Shown here one piece after another: positions 51,690 to 61,440 of a stretch of 64,000 nt of DNA (position 1 is its first letter; every line of letters starts with the position of its first letter). Position numbers and translations under genes: made by a program. The notes under the pieces are model-generated. The model did no database searches. It was not told where the DNA came from and saw only the letters and a list, made by a program, of their open reading frames with translations. The stretch lies in NCBI RefSeq assembly GCF_040954835.1, contig NC_090709.1, positions 39,056,776 to 39,120,775 on the forward strand, written 5' to 3'. Origin of the DNA: Lepisosteus oculatus. Lineage: Eukaryota > Chordata > Actinopteri > Semionotiformes > Lepisosteidae.

Positions 51690-52400
51690 CTACTGATAGC
51701 AACACCTCTGATGGACCTGCGCTGGCCAGCGGGTGTCCCCCGGCCCGGGGCCCTGCCGGACTCTCCACACGGATAAACCCGCTCCGAGCCGGGGAGAGGC
51801 GCCCGCGCCGCAGGAACATGAACTCCTGGGTGTCTGCATCCACGCACACGCACAGACAGACACAGAGACAAACTCTCGCATCAGCACGGGTGCGTGTGTG
51901 TGTCTGTGTGTGATAAATGAGCGCACCTCCCCGGCGAGGGTCACCCTGAGCCCGGACGTGTGTGTGTCTGCGACAGCTCGCTCACCGGTCCGGAGAAGCA
52001 GGCCGCCCCTGTGCGTGTAGCCGGGTTTCTGATGCGCGGTACTCCGGCTCGCCGTGTCTGTCTCTCTCTCTGTCTCGGCACAGACGTGGCACAGCAGCCA
52101 ACACAGACTCTCGCGAGATTTCCCTCCCCCCCCCTTGACAGCCGGGCAAAGGCGGCGGAGATCTCGCGAGACGCCCCTGGCCCGGATGCCGGATGCCGGA
52201 TGCCGGATGCGGGGGGCGGAGACAAAGGGGGGCGGGACACGGGGCTGTCGGCAGCGGCTGGCTGGCTGGTGGGGGAGGAGGGAGCGGTACGTCAAGGCTC
52301 CGGTTCCGGGCTGGCGCGGCGACCGCCGGCGCTTTGGTTCCGGGCGCGTTTGTGGGTCCAGGCCAGCTGAGCTGAGCTGAGCTGAGCTGGACACCGCCAA
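51690..52400 (-). promoter_or_regulatory. CpG-rich promoter and 5' UTR exon of SLC39A7
   Basis: High CpG density with two TCTCGCGAGA-type sites (ACTCTCGCGAGATTT near 52108 and GATCTCGCGAGACG near 52160), a motif of TATA-less housekeeping promoters. Also four CCGGATG repeats (52183-52212) and GAGCT repeats (52367-52388). The first coding exon opens at an acceptor (CCCCAG before GTGTGAAGG), so a noncoding exon should lie here; its donor is not certain. Confidence 0.6.
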
Positions 52401-52489
52401 CGGGCTGCCTCAGAGCGACAGCATGAGGTGAAAATCAGGGCACGGACGGAGCAGTGTAGTCGATAAGTGACGTAATTACCCCTAATCCC

Positions 52490-52715
52490 CCACCTGTAAC
52501 TGACTGGACTGGGAGCTGGACTAGTTCTTCACTGGGATTATAATCAGACTCCACTGACACTGACAGAGCAGTCTGAGACTCTCCAGGCTGGACTGGGAGC
52601 TGGATTAGTTCTTTACTGGGATTATAATCAGACTCCACTGACACTCTGAGACTGAGACTCTCCAGGCTGGACTGGGAGCTGGATTAGTCTTTCACTGGGA
52701 TTAATCTGGATTCCT
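52490..52715. repeat. ~95-bp tandem repeat between SLC39A7 promoter and RNF5 3' end
   Basis: Two and a half copies of CTGGACTGGGAGCTGGATTA, GTTCTTCACTGGGATTATAA, TCAGACTCCACTGACACTGA. An inverted, partial copy occurs at 61315-61440, on the other side of RNF5. Confidence 0.85.
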
Positions 52716-52753
52716 TGAATAAGACTGAGACATCAGCTATGAATAGAATAACA

Positions 52754-52759
52754 TTTATT
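52754..52759 (-). terminator. RNF5 polyadenylation signal AATAAA
   Basis: Minus strand TGTAATAAATGTTATTC, about 1.4 kb beyond the RNF5 stop. The only canonical signal seen downstream. Confidence 0.6.
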
Positions 52760-52814
52760 ACAAATATACAGATAATATTGACAAATCACCTCCATCATAT
52801 TTAATACTTTGCTC

Positions 52815-52871
52815 GTGCACATGTGTGTGTGAGGAGTGTGTGTGTGTGAGGAGTGTTTGTGTCTGTGTGAG

Positions 52872-52946
<75 letters not shown>

Positions 52947-53261
52947 GTGTGTGTGTTTGTGTGTGAGAGAGAGAGGAGTGTTTGTGTGTGTGTGAGAGGA
53001 GTGTGTGTGTGTGTGAGGAGTGTGTGTGTGTGTGAGAGAGAGGAGTGTTTGTGTGTGAGAGAGAGGAGTGTTTGTGTGTGAGAGAGAGGAGTGTTTGTGT
53101 GTGTGAGGAGTGTTTGTGTGTGTGTGAGAGGAGAGTTTGTGTGTGTGTGAGAGGAGTGTTTGTGTGTGTGAGGAGTGTTTGTGTGTGTGTGTGTATGTAT
53201 GAGAGGAGTGTTTGTGTGTGAGAGGAGTGTTTGTGTGTGTGTGTGTGTGTGTGAGAGAGAG

Positions 53262-53292
<31 letters not shown>

Positions 53293-53610
53293 GTGTGTGT
53301 GTTTGTGTGTGAGAGAGAGAGGAGTGTTTGTGTGTGTGTGAGAGGAGTGTGTGTGTGTGTGAGGAGTGTGTGTGTGTGTGAGAGAGAGGAGTGTTTGTGT
53401 GTGAGAGAGAGGAGTGTTTGTGTGTGAGAGAGAGGAGTGTTTGTGTGTGTGAGGAGTGTTTGTGTGTGTGTGAGAGGAGAGTTTGTGTGTGTGTGAGAGG
53501 AGTGTTTGTGTGTGTGAGGAGTGTTTGTGTGTGTGTGTGTATGTATGAGAGGAGTGTTTGTGTGTGAGAGGAGTGTTTGTGTGTGTGTGTGTGTGTGTGT
53601 GTGAGAGGCT
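52815..53610. repeat. Long (GT)n/(GA)n compound microsatellite in the RNF5 3' UTR
   Basis: About 800 bp of GTGTGTGTGAGAGAGAGGAG and GAGTGTTTGTGTGTGTGAGG. A block of ~360 bp (about 52900-53215) is repeated nearly exactly at about 53260-53585, showing block duplication as well as slippage. His/Thr-rich open frames in it are artefacts. Confidence 0.9.
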
Positions 53611-54175
53611 CCACAGTCTGATCCTCCTGGTCGAGTGTGACCAGAGACCGAACGCTGAGATTCTGGGGGCGCGGGACGAGACCATCTGCCCCGTGCCCGC
53701 AGGAACATCGCCCCAGGGGTGTGAGGGGACGCCCCAAAAGCCCCGCGAGCAGAGGGGGGGGGGTTAGTTAAGACAGACGATGAAGTCCTTAAGATACGAG
53801 TCAATGAAGATAAGAGCCAGGCTGACCCCCGACCCCCGACCCCCGACCCCGAAGAGACCCGAAGGGTTAAAACTATTTCGATTGACAACAAACAAACAAG
53901 CACAGGAAATAAGAGAAGGCCCCCCAGCACCCCGGCCCCCCGCATCGAGGGGGAGGGGGATTCTGGGACAGGCCGGGGGGGGGGGCGGTACCGAGACCGA
54001 GTTCCGGTTCTGGAGCGGCGCGGACGCAGAGCCCACACGCACAAGCGCGTCACCGCGCGCGGCGGGCGTGTTAATACAAGAGGGGTCAGGGGTCGAGACA
54101 CGCCAGGGGAGGGGGGGGCGCCCCCCCGCAGGACGACACCTCGCCCGCCCCCCCGGCCCCCCCGGCCCCCCGCCC

Positions 54176-56963
54176 TCAGATGCTCAGCAGCCAGAAGAAG
54201 AAGAAGATGGCGACGAAGAGGAACAGGGAGTCCTGCCAGCTGTTGCCGTTGCCGGGGTTACCGTTGTCCGGGTAACCGCCGCCTGGGTGGGGAGTATCTG
54301 GGGGCGAGGAAGAGAACCCCCAAATCAGAACAGATTCCAGCTGGAGAGTCGCTATATAACCTCATGATACTGAGAGCACAACACACACACACTCCTGTAC
54401 AGACACACACACTCCTGTAGAGACACACACACACACTCCTGTACAGACACACACACTCCTGTAGAGACACACACACACACTCCTGTACAGACTCTTACTG
54501 GACACACTGTAGAGACACACACACTCCTGTAGACTCTTATTGGACACACTGTATAGACACACACACACTCCTGTAGACTCTTACTGGACACACTGTATAG
54601 ACACACACACTCCTGTACAGACTCTTACTGGACACACTGTATAGACACACACACACACTCCTGTACAGACTCTTATTGGACACACTGTATAGACACACAC
54701 ACACACTCCTGTACAGACTCTTATTGGACACACTGTATAGACACACACACACTCCTGTAGACTCTTACTGGACACACTGTATAGACACACACACTCCTGT
54801 ACAGACTCTTACTGGACACACTGTATAGACACACACACACACTCCTGTACAGACTCTTATTGGACACACTGTATAGACACACACACACTCCTGTAGACTC
54901 TTACTGGACACACTGTATAGACACACACACACTCCTGTAGAGACACACTGTACCTGCGCGGTGAAACGGGTCATTGGTGTTGAAGACTGTAGTGAAGAAA
55001 CCAAAGGGAAACGCACCAATACCGAAGGACATGTGGAACCCAGTGTCACCGAAACCCTGGAAGGGCTGAGAGAGAGAGAGGGGTTCATACACTCCAGTAC
55101 ATGAACACTGCACTGAGAGAGAGAGGGGTTCATACAGACACACTGACTGGACACTCCAGTACATGAACACTGCACTGAGAGAGAGAGAGGGGTTCATACA
55201 GACACACTGACTGGACACTCCAGTACATGAACACTGCACTGAGAGAGAGAGGGGTTCATACAGACACACTGACTGGACACTCCAGTACATGAACACTGCA
55301 CTGAGAGAGAGAGGGGTTCATACAGACACACTGACTGGACACTCCAGTACATGAACACTGCACTGAGAGAGAGAGGGGTTCATACACACACACTGACTGG
55401 ACACTCCAGTACATGAACACTGCACTGAGAGAGAGAGGGGTTCATACACACACCCTGACTGGACACTCCAGTACATGAACACTGCACTGAGAGAGAGAGG
55501 GGTTCATACAGACACACTGACTGGACACTCCAGTACATGAACACTGCACTGAGAGAGAGAGGGGTTCATACAGACACCCTGACTCAGTGACTCACCCCTC
55601 TGCTCTCCGGCTCTGGTCTCTGTCCCTGAGGTCGAGGAGGAGTTTTCAATCTATAAAAACACCAAGAAAGAGTTAATTCATGAAGCTGAGCAAAGATACC
55701 AACAACTGGAAAACAGGAAACCTCCTGAGTCTTTCAGAAGACCGGGTTTCGCAGTGCTCTGTGGTCCGACTGTTACCACTAGACAACGGGTCAGATGTAA
55801 AACCTGGAAAGGAAGGGACTGCTGTGCAGCTGGAGTCTATGAGCACTAAAAACCTGCCCCACTTCACTCAGACAGACACTGGCGCACAGTGGACACACAA
55901 CGGACAGGACAGGACAGTACCGTGGGTCATCCTGACTTGAGCTCCCTCTTCCATACAGAGGAATAACGTTCTCCCGGCTGATCCCGGCCTTACACACTGG
56001 ACACTGCTGTCTGCTGGGGCGGGTCTCCAACCACTGAGAGAGAGAGGGGTTAATACACTCCAGGACATGAACACTGACCTGAGAGAGAGAGAGACTGACT
56101 GGACACTCCAGGACATGAACACTGACCTGAGAGAGAGGGGTTCACACACACACACTGACTGGACACTCCAGGACATGAACACTGCACTGAGAGAGAGAGG
56201 GGTTCATACAGACACACTGACTGGACACTCCAGTACATGAACACTGTACTGGGAGAGAGACAAACTGACTGAAAGTTACATTAAACATACACCAAGGAAG
56301 AAATTAAAAAAACACTTACTTGGTGTAGACATGGCCAGCTGTTTCATGAAAGAAAGCAAAGAGATTTGCATTTAATTTCAGAAAGGTTACAAACAAGAAG
56401 TCACTATGCACATTAGACCCGTTTGGTGGGTCAGTAGCTAATTGATCAGAGGAATTCATCCAGCTGTTCCACTCCCCCACCCCCCTCTGTGTACAGAAGA
56501 GCCTCCTGTCCTGACTGGAGGAGCTCACCCAGCTGTGTCTGGAGAGAAGCCAGGGTATCGGCTTCAACCACAGGGCTGGGCAGCCTGTTCCCCACCCCCA
56601 CCCCCCTCTGTGTACAGAAGAGCCTCCTGTCCTGACTGGAGGAGCTCACCCAGCTGTGTCTGGAGAGAAGCCAGGGTATCGGCTTCAACCACAGGGCTTG
56701 GCAGCCTGTTCCCCACCCCCACCCCCCTCTGTGTACACACACACACAGACAGTGTCGCTGCCTCTGAGCCCCGACCCCAGCTCGCACCAGAACAGATGTC
56801 CGCACAGGCTGATCACCGCGTCCCTGGCCGTGTCCAGGCAGATGTTACACTCGAAGGTGGCCCGGTCGCGCTCCGTGTCCCGGCCCAGCCCGCCTCCCGT
56901 CCCGCCCCGGTCGCCGTCCTCGGCCGGACCGCTGTCCGCCGTGCGCCTGGGCTCCGCCGCCAT
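54176..56963 (-). CDS. RNF5: E3 ubiquitin ligase RNF5, 6 coding exons, complete
   Basis: ER-membrane RING ubiquitin ligase acting in ER-associated degradation. Coding exons (minus): 56788-56963, 56320-56338 (19-nt microexon), 55921-56033, 55596-55650, 54954-55065, 54176-54297; 597 nt, 198 residues (human 180). The RING starts [20 protein letters not shown] at about 36 and ends with CPVCKAG near 76-82, so it spans exon 1, the microexon and exon 3. Then [32 protein letters not shown], a hydrophobic [15 protein letters not shown] segment and the C-terminal anchor [19 protein letters not shown]-terminus longer and less acidic than human. ATG lies in AAACATGGCGGCGG, a YY1-type motif. Human RNF5 also lies in the MHC, head to head with AGPAT1. 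Confidence 0.97.
54370..54950. repeat. ~45-48-bp minisatellite in RNF5 intron 5
   Basis: About 12 copies of CTCCTGTACAGACTCTTACT, GGACACACTGTATAGACACA, CACAC. On the minus strand the true exon 5 donor begins GTACAGTGTGTC and the units repeat ATACAGTGTGTCC, so the array appears seeded from the first bases of the intron. Confidence 0.9.
55070..55590 (-). repeat. Minisatellite family A in RNF5 intron 4
   Basis: About eight copies of the ~60-bp unit, filling the intron from the exon 5 acceptor (CTCTCTCTCTCAG then CCCTTCC) to near the exon 4 donor. The true acceptor is itself the first unit's pyrimidine tract. Confidence 0.95.
56034..56262 (-). repeat. Minisatellite family A in RNF5 intron 2
   Basis: About four copies, some shortened. 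The exon 3 acceptor (CTCTCTCTCTCAG then TGGTTGG) is again formed by the unit's own pyrimidine tract. Confidence 0.95.
56320..56338 (-). CDS. RNF5: RNF5 19-nt microexon completing the RING finger
   Basis: Minus strand GAAACAG, then CTGGCCATGTCTACACCAA, then GTAAGT. It joins exon 1 (ending TG, phase 2) and exon 3 (TGG TTG GAG) to give LFCWPCLHQWLETRP, as in vertebrate RNF5. It supplies the rest of one RING Cys codon plus Trp-Pro-Cys and His, so skipping it would shift the frame and destroy the RING. Confidence 0.93.
56460..56745 (-). repeat. Minisatellite family C (121 bp) in RNF5 intron 1
   Basis: About 2.4 copies of the unit that fills RXRB intron 1 (40185-41130), same orientation, nearly identical. 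The last copy runs into ACACACACACAGACAG. Confidence 0.95.
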
Positions 56964-57169
56964 GTTTGTTTACCTGCCTGGCTCGCTCGCTCGCTCGCTC
57001 GCCTCCGGTCTCTTCCGGTTTCCGCCGGTGACACGCCGGGCCCGTAATTCACCGAGTAGAGGCGCCTCCCGGCTTGGCGTCGAGCATGAATGGGTCGCGA
57101 TTCTTTCAGAAATGCGTTTATCCTGCGCTCTGTTTTTATCATATTCAGGTTCCCCACACTTGTGCTGTG

Positions 57170-57812
57170 CTTTAACCCTGCTCTCACTGGGCTGTACTGC
57201 GCTGTACTGTGTTTTTACCCTGCTCTCACTGGGCTGTACTGCGCTGTACTGTTTTTACCCTGCTCTCACTGGACTGTACTGCACTGTACTGTGTTTTTAC
57301 CCCGTTCTTACTGTGCTTTACTGCACTGTACTGTGTTTTTACCCTGAGCTCACTGGGCTGTACTGCGCTGTACTGTGTTTTTACCCTGATCTCACTGGGC
57401 TGTACTGCGCTGTACTGTGTTTTTACCCTGCTCTCACTGGGCTGTACTGCACTGTACTGTGTTTTTACCCTGCTCTCACTGGACTGTACTGCACTGTACT
57501 GTGTTTTTACCCCGTTCTAACTGTGCTTTACTGCACTGTACTGTGTTTTTACCCTGATCTCACTGGGCTGTATTGCACTGTACTGTGTTTTTACCGTGAT
57601 CTCACTGGGCTGTACTGCACTATACTGTGTTTTTACCCTGTTCTTACTGTGCTTTACTGCACTGTACTGTGTTTTTACCCTGTTCTTACTGGGCTTTACT
57701 GCGCTGTACTGTGCTTTTAACCCTGATCTCGCTGGGCTTTACTGCACTGTACTGTGTTTTTACCCTGATCCTACTGGGCTGTACTGCGCTGTACTGTGTT
57801 TTTTTGCCGTGA
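57170..57812. repeat. ~42-bp minisatellite upstream of RNF5
   Basis: About 15 copies of GTGTTTTTACCCTGCTCTCA, CTGGGCTGTACTGCGCTGTA, CT. Open frames rich in Leu, Tyr and Cys across it (for example 56656-57720) are repeat artefacts. Confidence 0.95.
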
Positions 57813-58180
57813 GAGAAGGAGAAACGTTGTCAGGTTTGTCAGAAACAAAAGACCCCAGTTCATCAAAGTGTATCAAACTCCTACACGTGATTGGAGCTAT
57901 CTGTCTATTTAAATTAAATCCATATTCATGAATAATGTGTCTGTATCATGAATTTAATTAAACAGACGTTCATCCCGACATTTGTGTGCAACTTTTCTTC
58001 TATACAGGACGAGACGACACTGCTCTAGCGTGTATGAAGTGACTCGGTTTTCCAGCGTCTTTGGAAAGAAGTGTTAAGTAGACGGAGCTAAGACGATCTT
58101 TCTTTGCGCTGAAATGTGGAAACGAGGTTTTAACAGTGTACGGTAGCCCACCAGCGAGCATCCTTCCCTCCGACATCGGA
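57813..58180. other. Spacer, no gene seen
   Basis: Ordinary AT-leaning sequence with no splice-framed open frame, leading into the CCAAT-rich region. Confidence 0.45.
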
Positions 58181-58189
58181 TCTGGATGT

Positions 58190-58445
58190 TCATTGGACAA
58201 TCCTGCCGCCACTCAAACCTGAGCCCCTTTCGCTGGGACATGATTGGACGAGCTGCCGGAGAACCGCCTCTCTTTCTAAAGGCGATTGGGTAGACGTCAC
58301 GCCACTCAATTCGGCCTCGCCGCCTCAAACGGGGGGCAGGTGGGCGGGGCGCCGGGGTGGGGGAGGGGCGGTATCGCCCGACCTGCCCCGGCGATTGGAC
58401 GCCGCGGATGTCCGTCACTCTGCAGCTCTGCCGCTGGACAGCTGG
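58190..58445 (+). promoter_or_regulatory. CCAAT/CRE-rich promoter and candidate noncoding first exon, plus strand
   Basis: Four ATTGG (inverted CCAAT) boxes at 58192, 58243, 58285 and 58394 and a CRE-like GACGTCAC at 58293-58300, within CpG-rich DNA. A consensus donor (CAGCTGG then GTAAGT) at 58445/58446 suits a plus-strand first exon. Human synteny puts AGPAT1 head to head with RNF5, so this may be its promoter; no coding sequence confirms it. Confidence 0.5.
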
Positions 58446-58511
58446 GTAAGTAATGGCGAGAACGGAGGCCGCGAGCACGGTCGCTTCGCCCCGACAGGCC
58501 CAGGTGACAAA

Positions 58512-58528
58512 ACTACATTTCCCAGCAG
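58512..58528 (+). promoter_or_regulatory. ZNF143/STAF-type motif (ACTACATTTCCCAGCAG)
   Basis: Close to ACTACAATTCCCAGCATGC, a well-known CpG-promoter motif. It lies 70 bp after the candidate donor at 58445. The same string occurs in the repeat at 11455 and its mirror, so it might be repeat-borne instead. Confidence 0.4.
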
Positions 58529-58559
58529 GCTTTTGGCCTCTCCCCCCTCTCGGGTCCGT

Positions 58560-58780
58560 CGCTTTGGCCAGGTGCTGGAGCCTATCCCAGCGGGCAACGG
58601 GCGCAAGGCAGGACAACACCCTGGACGGGACACAAGTCCGTCACTGAACACACACACACACACACCAGGGTCATTTCTTCAGAGAAGCGACCGGACCGCG
58701 GGAGCAATCCCACGCGAGCGCGGGGAGAACATGCAGGCTCCACACAGACAGCGCCCCCGGGGGTTGGACCCGGGACCAGC
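58560..58780 (+). repeat. Dispersed fish repeat fragment (GGTGCTGGAGCCTATCCCAG)
   Basis: Contains CAGGTGCTGGAGCCTATCCC, AAGGCAGGACA, CCTGGACGGGACACAAGTCC, then GGGGAGAACATGCAGGCTCC, ACACAGACAG and TTGGACCCGGGACC, with a CA run between. These phrases in this order are familiar from an interspersed repeat very common in fish genomes. Its class is not certain to me. Confidence 0.65.
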
Positions 58781-59030
58781 GCGCCGGTGTGCGCCGCCGA
58801 GGTCCCGCTCCACCCGTCCAGAATCCCCCGGGCCTGGGCCGGGCTGGGCTGGGCCGGACTCGCTCTGGTCGGACCCTGTTTCCAGCTCCGCGCCCGATTA
58901 TACGTGCCTATTTCCTCGCTCGATACGTCGGTGTCCATCGCTGTCCGGCACACGCGTGTCCTGCGAGTCAGATTCACCCCCCCCCCCGACCAGGCGTCCG
59001 TGCGACCCCCCCGGGAGACGCGCATTCAAA

Positions 59031-59127
59031 GAGTCCACACGTACACGTCTCCGCTCTGTTCCCGTCCCGCTGACTCCCGCTGACTCAGCGGGACGGGAAC
59101 AGAGCGGAGACGTGTACGTGTGGACTC
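59031..59127. repeat. Perfect 43-bp inverted repeat with 11-nt spacer
   Basis: Arms 59031-59073 and 59085-59127 are exact reverse complements (outer ends GAGTCCACACGTACACG and CGTGTACGTGTGGACTC). The spacer is CTCCCGCTGAC. The arms are ordinary GC-rich sequence, not low complexity. Confidence 0.95.
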
Positions 59128-59289
59128 CCGCTCGGCAACAGCTGAAGAAACAGAAATGTTCTCTTGTGGCGCCCTTCCTGCACGAGGTCCCTTTTTGTGG
59201 GAGGAATTTGAAGCGGCCGGGATGTAGGGCGGATTCCCACTGGATGAGCGAGGAAGACACTCGCAGACACGCTGGCCTGGAGACGACCC

Positions 59290-59985
59290 CTACACGTGTG
59301 TGTGAGACTGTGTGTGTGTGAGAGAATGTGTGAGAGAGAGTGAGAGTGTGAAAGAGAGTGTGTGTTTGTGTGAGAGTGTGAGATTGTGTGTGGGTGTGAG
59401 AGTGTGTGTGAGAGAATGAGAGTGTGTAAGTGTGTTTGTGTGAGAGTGTGAGGTTGTGTGTGGGTGTGCGAGTGTGTAAGTGTGTTTGTGTGAGAGTGTG
59501 AGGTTGTGTGTGGGTGTGAGAGTGTGTGTGGGAGTGTGTAAGTGTGTTTGTGTGAGAGTGTGAGGTTGTGTGTGGGTGTGAGTGTGTGTGTGAGAGTGTG
59601 TGTGAAAGTGTGAGGTTGTGTGTGGGTGTGAGAGTGTGTGTGAGAGTGTGAGATTGTGTGTGGGTGTGAGAGTGTGTGTGAGAGTGTGAGAGTGTGTAAG
59701 TGTGTTTGTGTGAGAGTGTGAGGTTGTGTGTGGGTGTGAGAGTGTGTGTGAGAGTGTTTGTGTGAGAGTGTGAGGTTGTGTGTGGGTGTGAGTGTGTGTG
59801 TGAGAGTGTGTGTGAAAGTGTGAGGTTGTGTGTGGGTGTGAGAGTGTGTGTGAGAGAATGAGAGTGTGTAAGTGTGTTTGTGTGAGAGTGTGAGGTTGTG
59901 TGTGGGTGTGAGAGTGTGTGTGAGAGAATGAGAGTGTGTAAGTGTGTTTGTGTGAGAGTGTGTGAGTGTGTGTGTCTATATACTG
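59290..59985. repeat. (GT/GA)n compound microsatellite
   Basis: Variants of GTGTGAGAGTGTGTGTGAGA, GGTTGTGTGTGGGTGTGAGA and GTGTGTAAGTGTGTTTGTG in ~90-110-bp higher-order blocks. Confidence 0.9.
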
Positions 59986-60074
59986 TATCTATGAACAGCG
60001 GCGGTTGTTTTCAGTAACAGGGTGTCTGACCACCGGGCTGATTCTGAACAAGCTGCTCAGTGCGACCCGATAGC

Positions 60075-60175
60075 CTTGTAACAACAACAACAACAACAAC
60101 AACAATAATAATAATAATAATAATAACAACGACGACGACGATGACGATGATGATGATGATGATGATGATGTTTAT
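60075..60175. repeat. Compound trinucleotide repeat (AAC-AAT-GAC-GAT)
   Basis: Successive (AAC)n, (AAT)n, (GAC)n and (GAT)n runs, each reached from the last by a single-base change of the unit. Confidence 0.95.
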
Positions 60176-60434
60176 TAATTGTATGGGGGTTATTATACAT
60201 TTGATATTTTCTCTCCCTCCCTCCTTCTCTCTCTCTCTCCACCAATTCCGTTGGGTTTGTTTTTCCGAAATGTGACAAAAAGGCCGGTTGTGCGCATTTC
60301 GGACCCGGCCGGTCTCAGTCACAACCGGCACCTTCCGGCCCGGTCCGGCCATGTCCGGTCCGGTCCCGTCCCCCCCGGCGCCTCGCAGCCTCCGCAGCTG
60401 CATAGCAACAGTAACCAAGGACCCGGTGTCTCGG

Positions 60435-60570
60435 TGAAGCGAGAGAGAGAGAGGGAGAGAGAGAGAATTGAATTGAGAGAGAGGAGAGAGAGAGAGAGAA
60501 TTGTATTGAGAAAGAGAGAGAGGAAGAGAGAGAGAGAGAGAGAGAGAGGAAGAGAGAGAGAGAGAGATGG
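60435..60570. repeat. (GA)n run
   Basis: GAGAGAGAGAGAGAG stretches with two embedded GAATTG(A/T)ATTGAGA interruptions. Confidence 0.9.
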
Positions 60571-60599
60571 CCTCTTTCATCGCCGCCCCGCGGCTCTCC

Positions 60600-61126
60600 T
60601 GTCGTGCGATCTGCCCCCCGTCTCCCTGCGTGCTCGTGTCGCTCCTGGGGGGCCTGAGTGTCCTGTAATCGCCATGCTGCCGGACTGACCCCGCCGACCG
60701 GCGACACGGGAGCGAGCGGCACCGAGCGGTACCGGTACCGCCCGGCGCAGCCCCGCCGCGAACGGGTCCCTCCTCCTCCTCCTCCCGCCGGCGACACGGA
60801 ACGGACTCGATCCGCCGCCGCCGCTGTTGTTGTTGTTGTTGATCTCCGCGGTCGATGTTTCTGCGTCCAGGGAAGACAAGACACAGACAAGGCAAGACAA
60901 GACAAGAGCAGACACAGCGCGCCGTTCCCACCCGTTTTCCGGGTGTCCGTGTGCGTGTGCGTGGATCTATTGACGGGGCTCCGGCTGGACGGCCGGCGCA
61001 GCCCCGTTGAAACCCGACCACCGGACCGGACCTCTCGGAGCCCGGAACACGTCGTCTCTCCTGTTCGGGGTTTTTTGGTTTCCTCCTGCCGAGTCTCGGC
61101 CTTCCCGCGGCCGCCGGAGAGGTAAG
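60600..61126 (+). promoter_or_regulatory. CpG island with candidate plus-strand first exon
   Basis: Very CpG-rich. A consensus donor (CCGGAGAG then GTAAGCGC) near 61121 would end a noncoding exon on the plus strand. The next acceptors downstream are the array units at 61440-64000. Together with 58190-58445 this suggests alternative first exons of one plus-strand gene (AGPAT1 by human synteny; not proven by coding sequence). Confidence 0.45.
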
Positions 61127-61314
61127 CGCAGCGGGGGGGGGCGGTCGTGACGCTCCGGTATCCCCCGGGGCCGTGTTTCCGTGCGGCTCGGGAGAGGGAC
61201 AGCTGTCCAGGACCGCGGGACAGAAACACTGGGACGCATCGCCCGTGGCTTCGCGTGGGATCGCTGACCGCCGTGGGCAGTGGGCTCGGCTTAGTCTGGA
61301 TCTGATTATAATAA

Positions 61315-61440
61315 CCCATCCAGCTCCCAGTCCAGTCCAGTCCAGTCCAGTCCAGTCCAGTCCTGTCCAGTCCTGTCCAGTCCTGTCCTGGAGATTCTCA
61401 GCCTGCTCTGTCAGTGTCAGTGGAGTCTGATTATAACCCC
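61315..61440. repeat. Inverted copy of the 52490-52715 repeat
   Basis: CCAGCTCCCAGTCCAGTCC with an expanded (GTCCA)n run, then TGCTCTGTCAGTGTCAGTGG and AGTCTGATTATAACCCC, the reverse complement of 52520-52690. Its last bases lead straight into the 55-57-bp array. Confidence 0.85.

Noticed and set aside
52758-54101. His/Thr-rich open frames of 294-447 residues on the minus strand
   Set aside because: Translation of the (GT)n/(GA)n microsatellite in the RNF5 3' UTR.
56656-57720. 354-residue Leu/Tyr/Cys-rich frame as a membrane protein
   Set aside because: It runs antisense over RNF5 exon 1 and then through a 42-bp minisatellite.
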